Assembly (NCBI GenBank): GCA_051453625.1
Contig: JBOZIK010000001.1
Coordinates: 6,484,373 to 6,548,372, forward strand
Length of the DNA stretch: 64,000 nt
Direction: 5' to 3'
From: Welwitschia mirabilis
Taxonomy: Eukaryota > Gnetophyta > Gnetopsida > Welwitschiales
Translations under genes and position numbers: made by a program
The notes under the pieces: model-generated
What the model saw: the letters and a program-made list of their open reading frames with translations, nothing else
Databases searched by the model: none
What the model was told of the DNA's origin: nothing
In this document: piece after piece, positions 46,108 to 53,899 of the stretch
Layout: the number at the start of each line of letters is the position of its first letter
Position numbering within the stretch: position 1 is the stretch's first letter

Positions 46108-48610
46108 TATTATAAATATAATACTCTGTGGGAGTTACGACCTTACGATTTTAGGTTGTATATAAATGAAAATAATGAGAAAAAGTATGAGAAAATAAGA
46201 AATGATGATAGGTTAAATGTTCATAATATAATAATTCTACAAACATGATGAGTAAATATAGACTTTCAACCTATCCTTGATAAATATGTTATTATACAAT
46301 ATATTACAAAGTATGCCTCAAAGTCAGAGAAAAATTAAGTGCCATATTTACATGCATTAATGAAGGTATCACAAGATAGAGATCTTAATAAGCCTACCAT
46401 TTCAGCTTACAAAAGGCTAATGATGGATACTGCAGCAGATCCTAATACTAAAGATATAGAAACATGCCACATGTTACAGGGACTTTTCTTGGTTGAAAGT
46501 AGTATGGTATATGTACCACTTAATGTATCTAAGGAGGTCTACAAAGACGTGAGACAAAACCATGTTATAGATGAAGAACGTGTGCATACCATGTTAGTAG
46601 ATTAATATCCAAATAGACCACTGCATATGGAAGGCATTTCATTATTTAATTATGTAAAATATTATGTATTCAATTCAAGGAAAATATGAGATGATGCTTT
46701 GCATTCTACAAAGGAAGATATAATTATCAGATCTATTCCTAGATTTCATATGCGACTCGACAGAGATGATGACAAATGGATGGCTTATCGTTGAGCTCAA
46801 ATACTTCTTCATTATCTATTTAGAGATATCAAATGTGATTTGGAAACAAAGATGAAGAAAATAGAAGCTAAATGGATCTCTGTTACACATATGTATGAGC
46901 AGTGTAATCCATCATATGATAAGGATTTCGAATGCGCAATCATCGAGGAGGATCAACAAGAAGACATGAAGCCATCACATATGGAACTTGTGAAAATGAT
47001 TATCCAGTATTAATGAGACATCTACTAAATGAAGGCATTCTTTAAAGAATTGAACAAATCATGCTTATCTTGTGTGATCTTAATAGACAATGTAATTGGT
47101 AGGTAAACTATAAAGGAGAGGACTATCTAAAAATATGTCATTTTCTTTATTTAGAGTAATAGGACATCATATAATTTATTGATCCAAGATGAAATGAATG
47201 AAATTATTAGCCTATCTAACCTTGGTTTAAAATTAAAAAAAAAATTGCTTCAACATACTCATATCTCATTTGGTGCTATAAGAATTCTAGTAAGAAGACA
47301 TCCAACCTATATGCATGATAATCTAAGGAATAGCAAGATTAGGAAAATCTTTTCTCATTCATGCTAAAAGAAATGAATTTAAGAATATGTGTTCAAATAA
47401 CATAGGTATTTTTATGGTGCTAGCATCCACTGGAATCACATCATACAACATCAAGGGGACAATAATAAATTCAACATTGGGTATTAAGATCAGTGAATAT
47501 GAGCCTGCTTCATCAAGATAGTTGCTACATCTTCAAGAACGGCTAAAAAATATCAAGTACATCATGTTTGATGAGATGAGTTAAATGTTAAATAATATCT
47601 ATAGAGGGCTTAAATAAATATTTCCAACTCACTAATACATGAGTTTTGGTGTAAGGTCTATCATATTAATAAGTGATCTTGCTCAGTTACCTCCGCTGAA
47701 GGATTGTCCACCGTATAATGCTAGTGAAGAAATGAAGGCACTATAGAGATCATTTGATACAATTATTATGTTAGATACAATCTATAAATAAAAGGGTAAT
47801 AGTCCAAATCGGCAAAGGTTTCGAAATGTTTTGATGGATGTAAGAGATAATAAAGTATTAGACAATGATTATGAATGATAAGGTTTGAACTTCCTTCCAT
47901 GTACAATGGAATGGATGGCTTCCAAGATTTAGTTCATCTGTTTGCCATGAATGATATGGTTTCTTCACATAACAGAAAGTGCTTGCTTCAAATGCAATCA
48001 CCCCTTACATGATGTATGACATACAAGACATGAGATTCAGTTAGATGTGATGATGCTAATGGTGAACTGAAAATAGAGCTTTTTCTTTGTCAAGGAGCTA
48101 CGGTCATGTTGACTATGAACATATGTGTGCAGCTGGATTAGTAAATAGATCTATGAATATTGTTAAATCAATAGTTTATTGGCCACAAAAGAATTCACTT
48201 GATTTTCCAACCTATGTCATGGTTAACTTCGATATCCACACTAAAATTCCTTTCGATGAATCAAGTCGAAAAACAGTTTCCATCATCTTATTCTCTAGAG
48301 ATTGAGCAAAACAACCATCTCTCAAACTTGTATGGACATTAACAATTCATACATCTTAGGGGATAAACCTTAGTAAAGCATATATAGACATTAGTCCCAA
48401 GTGAATGCTAGAATTGAATTTTGTGGCACTTTCTTGAGTGAAGTTCATGGATTCATTGAAGATATTACATCTCTTCTCTAAATAAAGATAGAGAAAATTA
48501 TCCAAGAGTTCTAACTTGGAGAAACGGATTAAGGAAGAGCAACGTTTAGCAAGCCTAAAAGTCTGCAGTACATTGTCTTTTAACAATTCGTCAATTCATG
48601 TATAATGTAC

Positions 48611-49057
48611 ATTTGTATCAAGTGATATAAAATAAATTATTATTGATTTCTAGCAATTACATATTACTAATTTATCTATACTACATGTTTATATTGTTCT
48701 TAATTACCTTCATTGTAATATTTAAATACCTTTATTATTCTTTATTAGCTTCATTGTAATAAAGTAATACTTACATCTCTAAAAACTTTATGAGCATTTC
48801 CTTCCCTCTATTTATTTCTTTTTCTTGTTTATGCATTTTAAATATCAAAAAGAGATATCAACACACACTTAAATCATTACTAATTGTTTTCTACATTAAG
48901 ATTATGTGTTTAAATAACATGTTTAATAAAACTGTTTACAAATAAGGCATTTCTATAAAGGCCTTACTAATTAAAGCAACTATGACTAGTGAAATTAATT
49001 CTATAAGAGACTTAATGATTAATGCACTTATAACTATTAATCAGTGACAGGTGACCA
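48611..49057. other. AT-rich DNA between Helitron and fold-back element
   Basis: No feature is recognised. The Helitron 3' terminus should lie here or just before. Confidence 0.4.
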
Positions 49058-49520
49058 TTAAGCTAGATATATATTTCATATACATCTGTAATTTGGCTAA
49101 GAGATATCAATCTCTACTGCCTTTCAAATGAGGCTACAAGCATTAACCTAAATAAATTTTGCTTACACATTGGAGTTGACTATAACCACATTCAAAGTTA
49201 ACTTTGCCTTCAGTCAATGTTGACTTTTATCACTTGGTCAATGTTGACCATTAACCAAAATTCAATACTTCGTCCTCAGCTAAAATTTTCCTGCTATCAG
49301 CCAAAATTTCCCTTAAAAAAATTTGGTCAAGAATAATGCATTGACTTCTAATGAATAGTCAACATTAACCAAATGATAAAGTCAACATTGAATGTGGTTA
49401 TAGTCAACACCAACGTGTAGNNNNNNNNNNGGCTAATGCTTGTACCTCTTCTGAAAGGCCATAGAGATTGATATCTCTCAGCCAAATTATAGATGTATAT
49501 AAAATATACATCTAAATTAG
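49058..49520. mobile_element. Fold-back (large inverted repeat) element
   Basis: Left arm 49058-49250 and right arm 49330-49520 are reverse complements over about 180-190 bp, by eye about 80-85 percent. Shared blocks include AGAGATATCAATCTCTA, GTTGACTATAACCACATTCA and TACAAGCATTA. The arms contain many TTGAC/GTCAA motifs, several as the palindrome GTCAATGTTGAC. It has no coding capacity and fits a MITE-like or fold-back element. A 10-N gap lies in the right arm. It ends about 470 bp upstream of the MIR408 copy 2 ACGTACGT element. Confidence 0.8.
49421..49430. other. Assembly gap, 10 N
   Basis: Fixed-size gap in the right arm of the fold-back element, where hairpin DNA may have disturbed assembly. 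Confidence 0.99.
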
Positions 49521-49762
49521 TTAATAAAAATAGTTAAGAATTGGATGTACTAATCTCTTGGAGCGAAAAATATGAACTATAACATATTAAAAAATCAAAA
49601 CATATTATGGGCCTTTTGAAAAAGGGATGAACTTCAAAATTTTAGTGTTTTTCAAATTTTACTGATTGTACCTCCCATTAATAAGTACAACCACTACACT
49701 AACCCAAATAAATGATTTAGTTATATTATGGCCATTTCCAAATTTTTATCTCCACAAGACAT

Positions 49763-49810
49763 TTAAAGGTTCAAACCTACAATCCCTCATATAACCCATT
49801 GGCTAAGTTT
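49763..49810 (-). repeat. Possible tRNA-derived SINE head remnant
   Basis: On the minus strand TTAGCCAATGGGTTA (A-box-like) is followed about 15-20 bases later by GGTTTGAACCTT (B-box-like). Spacing is short for a tRNA head. It lies about 630 bp before the copy 2 mature miRNA, similar to the SINE-like block before copy 1. Confidence 0.35.
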
Positions 49811-49989
49811 TTCTATGATTTCTTCAACAAATTAAATTGACACATTATTTAATCAATAAACTACACGTATACACCTAAAGTATCTAGTCATCCTCAATTA
49901 AAATTATTATTTCCATTTTGTCAAATTTTAAGCTTCTAACCGTTCACCTCTTCACTTAACGCTCTTTCTCACGTTAACACTAGCCATTA

Positions 49990-49997
49990 ACGTACGT
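49990..49997. promoter_or_regulatory. ACGTACGT element upstream of MIR408 copy 2
   Basis: Same octamer as at 20948-20955 upstream of copy 1, combining ACGT cores with a central GTAC. Confidence 0.55.
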
Positions 49998-50053
49998 AAC
50001 TCAGTCCTAGAAGCACAGTTTGACAAAGCGTCTCGTATGGCGCTTTGCGCGTT

Positions 50054-50112
50054 GTACTACACTTCACTTGCAGTACTCTATCAGACAAACGCTCGGCACT
50101 CAGTTGCAGTAC
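50054..50112 (+). promoter_or_regulatory. GTAC cluster (copper-response elements) of MIR408 copy 2
   Basis: GTAC cores at 50054-50057, 50073-50076 and 50109-50112, and one more at 49992-49995. The context TTGCAGTAC occurs twice here and once in copy 1 (21224-21232), so these sites are conserved between copies. Copper control by SPL7 is inferred from known MIR408 biology. Confidence 0.78.
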
Positions 50113-50167
50113 AAGATCTCTTATACGGCGTCTCAACAGCATCGCAGAAGCAATTCTCTTCTCTCTC

Positions 50168-50174
50168 TATATAA
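50168..50174 (+). promoter_or_regulatory. TATA box of MIR408 copy 2
   Basis: TATATAA preceded by a CT-rich stretch, 56 bp after the last GTAC core. It predicts a start site near 50200. Confidence 0.75.
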
Positions 50175-50256
50175 CGCAACGCCACTTCCATTCTCAATCA
50201 CAATCTCAGTTCAACTGTCACTTCTTCAGCAGAAGCGAACACAGGGAGCGAAGGAG

Positions 50257-50278
50257 CAAGGGATGCGGCAGCGCATGG
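50257..50278 (+). ncRNA. MIR408: miR408-5p (star), copy 2
   Basis: 22 nt beginning CAAGGGATG and ending GGCAGCGCATGG. It differs from copy 1 at one base. Confidence 0.8.
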
Positions 50279-50307
50279 AAGCTTCAGTAGCTTACGGCGA
50301 TCGGTGA
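50275..50307 (+). CDS. Tiny ORF in the MIR408 copy 2 stem (10 codons)
   Basis: ATG at 50275, the same position in the star arm as in copy 1, encodes M-E-A-S-V-A-Y-G-D-R before TGA. An in-frame upstream ATG at 50263 would add four residues. It may be a microRNA-encoded peptide or only a by-product of hairpin conservation. Confidence 0.2.
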   Translation: MEASVAYGDR

Positions 50308-50421
50308 CAGATCAACGCACATAACTCAAAGGAATGAAAGAAATGAAAGATGTAAGGAGGGAAGATTTGCAGATAAGATTGAAGAATGAAGGATTACAGA
50401 TGAAATGCTTCTGAAACTCCC

Positions 50422-50442
50422 ATGCGCTGCCTCTTCCCTGGC
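50422..50442 (+). ncRNA. MIR408: miR408-3p mature sequence, copy 2
   Basis: 21 nt identical to the copy 1 mature sequence, beginning ATGCGCTGCC and ending CTTCCCTGGC, with G at position 5 instead of the common A. Confidence 0.95.
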
Positions 50443-50689
50443 TCCTCCTCCTCTTCTCTTTCTTTCTTTTTGTTTTTCATCCTTCTTTTACTGTTGTTGC
50501 TGATAAGTTTGTTTGTTTCAGCAGTTTTGGAGCTTCATCCATTCATTCATTCATCCATCTGCTCTGCAACTGCGACTGCAACTTGGAGCGGAATTTGTAT
50601 GGAGTTTGGCGCGTAAAAGCGAAATTATATTGCTGCTCCTTTTCCAAGGATTCTTCTGCAGACGTTCACTCGTGAAGGCCTAAAATCTA

Positions 50690-51350
50690 TATGTACATAA
50701 AAAAGACCCCTTTTTATGTCGTAAACTATAATCAATTTTTTGACTTTGCTTAGTAAGTTTATTAATGGCAATCATTTACACCATTTATTTTTACTCTCTA
50801 TTAATACTAATGATTAAGAGTCTTTCAACTTTGAGGGTACCAAAATTAAGTTTTCTAATGTTTTAATGTTTTTTGTCACATATCTTGCAATAGGATAGTT
50901 CTTTGCATTAATTCTTATGGAAATATCATACAATATGTTCATGAGAACATTTCCTATAAAAATCTTTAGTGTCTCATTTGTGTGTTTGTAGATTTCCATT
51001 TCAAATGTTCTTGACATGTACATTCTTCTATTATTGTTTTTCTTAAATTACAAAATGTGCATATACAATACATAGTGAGTTTTGAATAGCATTACATAAA
51101 TCAAATGGTATCAAATTCAGAAGTTGACATTTTGCATGTATGGATTCATTTTAGTATTGAGAACAACCAAGGAACTATTGAGGTTATGAATCCACATTCC
51201 TCAATGTTGCTACTATGATTTTTCATCACTTGGGCATGAAGAATGTGGAAGGTTTAGGGCTCCCAATGGACAATGGCTAATGTTGAACAAGCTATTGATT
51301 TGCTAGCATTATGGAGGAAATCAACTTAGTCCTCTCTTGGTTTTAGTCTT
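50690..51350. other. AT-rich DNA, mostly unassigned
   Basis: Near 51103 TGGTATCAAATTC resembles a decayed tRNA-iMet primer-binding site but has no matched LTR in front. The last 250 bp may be the interior of a small LTR element that ends at the polypurine tract at 51361. Confidence 0.35.
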
Positions 51351-51372
51351 TAGTAGTTTAAGTGGAGAAAGT

Positions 51373-51516
51373 TATGGTGTTAGTCTCATTGATATCTAAT
51401 GTTCATTTATCATAATGAGATGTGATATCTCATCTTGAAATATGTTATAGGGTTATTTATTACTTATGGGGTATATAGCCATTTATATAAATGTTCCTTC
51501 TTAGAGTATTTTAGTT
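51373..51516 (+). repeat. Short LTR with polypurine tract left and primer site right
   Basis: AGTGGAGAAAG at 51361-51371 is a Copia/TRIM-like polypurine tract. The repeat begins near TTATGGTGTTAGTCTCATTG, a common start for short plant LTRs (TGTTAGTCCCACATTGG). It contains TATATAA-like sequence and is followed by TGGTATCAGAG at 51518-51528, a perfect core of the initiator-Met primer-binding site. Interior-LTR-interior order suggests a tandem array or a shared LTR. Confidence 0.6.
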
Positions 51517-51542
51517 ATGGTATCAGAGTTAATTACGTGAAG

Positions 51543-51616
51543 NNNNNNNNNNNNNNNNNNNNNNNNNNNNNNNNNNNNNNNNNNNNNNNNNNNNNNNNNN
51601 NNNNNNNNNNNNNNNN
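51543..51616. other. Assembly gap, 74 N
   Basis: Undetermined sequence just after the primer-binding site of the short LTR element. Confidence 0.99.
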
Positions 51617-53890
51617 ATATATTTGTTTATATTATTTTCATGTTAATCTAATAAAGAAGGTGCTTTAATGGTTTTGTTGTCTATGTGTTTTCTTATTGTT
51701 CTCCTTTTTTAAGCTTGTTTGAAGTTATTATATGCTTAATTAATTGAAATTATTACATGACAATTTGATTAAGCTTGGAATCATTACAAAATGGCCAATT
51801 TCAAAAAATGATGCATTGATAATTTTGTAAGTTCATTTCTAATGTCGATTACTAAAATTAAGAAACAGATTTGATTTTGTCCCAATAGGAATAATAACTA
51901 AATGTAACAACACAAAAACTAGGATCCAAAACTTAAAAAGAAAATTAGTAAACTTTAAGGGTTGAGGATGAGGATTTGTTTTTTTAGAAGAATTAGACAT
52001 TGGCGATGATGACATGCCTAGTGTCTATAAACACATATCAAATACATGTCCTTACATTTATTCTCATATAGTAAACAATGCTGCAATCTTGCTTTCATTG
52101 TATTAAATCGAATTTCCACTAAAACTAGGCTTCAATATTGATTTCTTTTAATTATTCATGGTATGAAAGCATAATGGCTAAAAATTTAGATCACGAGGGC
52201 TTAATTTATTTACTAGAAATAATGGTAACTATCTAGTGGCTAATATTTTAAATTCTGATGAGGAATGAAAAGAATATTGTTATCAAAACAATTACATTAG
52301 AAAGTTTCTTTTTGTAGAGATTGCCTTACAATAAATATAGTTAGGCTTCATGTGATCAAATCTATTAGCTTTAAAACCTATATGAAGTCATCCTACTTTA
52401 ATATCGTATATTGCATTTCATGTTTAATATTTAGATAATGAATTAGATGCTCTTTTAAATGGGCCATACTTTTTTAGTAAATAAGATTTAACTCTTATTG
52501 AATGAAGGCCTTTCATCAGGGAAAAAAATATTTTTAAGGAAATCCCATGCTAGTTTTAAATTGTAAATCGAGATCTAGAAATTTTTAATTCTAAATTCAT
52601 GCGATAAATTATGAATACCTTAGAAAGGATTAGAAAACTAACTCTTTCAATAATGTCTGAAACCAAAATGATTATAGCTTGAATCTATATCTACACAAAT
52701 ATGAAAAATTGCAAAATTAAAAAGCTAAAAGTAAAAATTATTTGGGCATGAAACCATTTAAAACTAAGTTTTTAAATGTCCTATTCTTATGCCATTACTA
52801 TGTCCAAAAGGATCATCTAATATTAGTGTGTAGATCTTAGAAAGATGTGACTCCAAATAAATTAGAACTTCAAAAAAAATAATAAAATAAAAAGTGCTAG
52901 AAGAAAATCAAATGAAAGGATCAAAATAAGGAACTCCTTAAAATGCATCATAAAAAATAAATATTTCACTTCAAATGTCATATAAACATTTTTCAATAAA
53001 TGAATCAGAAAAAAATAATATAATAATGTCAGAAACTCCTCTATCATTCAATCCCCTCTTCTGTATTAGCCCATTATATTTCCTCACTTTATCCAAATTG
53101 ACTTTCATTACTCACTTTTCCACTCCCCCAAAACTTAGTACTATATATCTCAATCTTCATCAATTGCAAACTTATCACTAAAGATTAAGAAGAAATTTTG
53201 ATTTGTCTTGATCTAACATGCTAGCATCATGTTATGTCATTTATGTATTAATCAAATAATAACATCCATCATATAATAATAATTTAGGAAAGAAATGGTT
53301 CATAAATATCTAATTCAAATGATTTTAGATGAAGCTTTAAAATACACTACAAAATTTTGTATATGATTCTAGGGAAGATTCTTCATTTTATTATATGTCA
53401 AAATTGAAATGATTATCTCATGGAACTAGAGAGATTTATGAAGCCCTCATAATATCTCCCATCTTTAGTTCCTTCTTCATGAATCTTAACATTAATTTAT
53501 CTTCTTCAATAGATAAAATTAGATAACTTTAAACTACAACATTTATTCCTTACAAATCGTGCAATTCCATTGTAGTTTCTAGCTATGACGCTCAAGGTAT
53601 CCTCGTGAGTCTTTATAAATAAACACAATTAAAGAAATAAGTAACTATATAATATGGAACATGACTTAGAAAATCACCACTTTTTATGGTCCCCAATCAT
53701 GGAAATAACACTTAAATTATCTATATAGGATCCTAGTGAATTATACAAAGAATCACATCATCATGGATAATTTTAGTTATACATTAAACTTCCATGAAAA
53801 ATTAGTAGGTATCTTAGCACTATGACATAGAGCGAAAGAGTTCTTAACATTTCTCTAAATCTCTTCCCTTAGGGATAAAAGAAAAAGCAC
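51617..53890. other. AT-rich DNA, nothing assigned
   Basis: No coding block, RNA or repeat pair is recognised. Confidence 0.4.
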
Positions 53891-53899
53891 AAAACATAT

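Larger units (their letters stand above)
43373..48590 (+). pseudogene. Helitron Rep-helicase remnant
   Basis: In full form this protein nicks DNA for rolling-circle transposition (Rep) and unwinds it (PIF1-type helicase). Blocks seen: C-R-R-C-Q near 44136; S-I-L-F-P-L-V-F-P then L-H-K-F-A-K-H-L-L-K-Y-K-D-G-R-F-D-H-H-P near 44855-44990; H-P-C-K-L-Q-I-K-D-L near 45831; Y-I-T-K-Y-A-S-K-S-E-K at 46300-46332 (Rep Tyr motif); C-H-M-L-Q-x-L-F-L-V near 46463. Helicase: G-K-S-F-L-I-H-A at 47342-47365 (Walker A end), A-S-T-G-I-T-S-Y-N-I-K-G near 47421, I-M-F-D-E-M-S at about 47571 (Walker B), D-L-A-Q-L-P-P-L near 47680, G-L-V-N-R-S-M-N-I-V near 48136, T-I-H-T-S-stop-G-I-N-L near 48331 and N-F-V-A-L-S near 48418. 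Stops and frameshifts make it non-functional. Confidence 0.85.
41490..48610 (+). mobile_element. Degenerate Helitron (rolling-circle transposon)
   Basis: Protein blocks of a plant Helitron Rep-helicase lie in order on the + strand between about 43370 and 48600. An apparent promoter, leader and repeats lie upstream. Ends are not proven: the 5' limit is placed at the GC-richer block near 41500, the 3' limit after the last helicase block. A terminal TC and a CTRR with hairpin were not identified. The coding region contains at least one intron and a 61-bp duplication. Confidence 0.75.
50200..50680 (+). ncRNA. MIR408: MIR408 primary transcript, copy 2
   Basis: Second precursor of miR408, in the same orientation as copy 1 and 28.9 kb downstream of it. 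The 5' arm (about 50245-50295) and 3' arm (about 50402-50455) form the same hairpin with the perfect GGCAGCGCATGG / CCATGCGCTGCC core. The mature sequence is at 50422-50442 and the star at 50257-50278. The mature sequence equals copy 1, while loop and flanks have diverged, which points to selection on the hairpin. Homology continues through TTTGTATGG and TTGGCGCGT to CCTTTTCCAAG near 50650. The promoter is better preserved than in copy 1, so this may be the more active copy (inference). Open frames at 50020-50616 are not regarded as genes. Confidence 0.93.

Noticed and set aside
50020-50616. Three open frames of 64-95 codons near 50 kb
   Set aside because: They overlap the MIR408 copy 2 promoter and hairpin, have no domain, and owe their length to the higher GC content there.
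51103-51117. Second primer-binding-site-like sequence TGGTATCAAATTC
   Set aside because: The sequence before it does not resemble the short LTR at 51373-51516, so it is probably chance or too decayed to use.
52862-53181. Open frames of 61 and 68 codons on opposite strands
   Set aside because: Low-complexity Leu/Phe or Ser/Leu content with no domain and no gene signals nearby.
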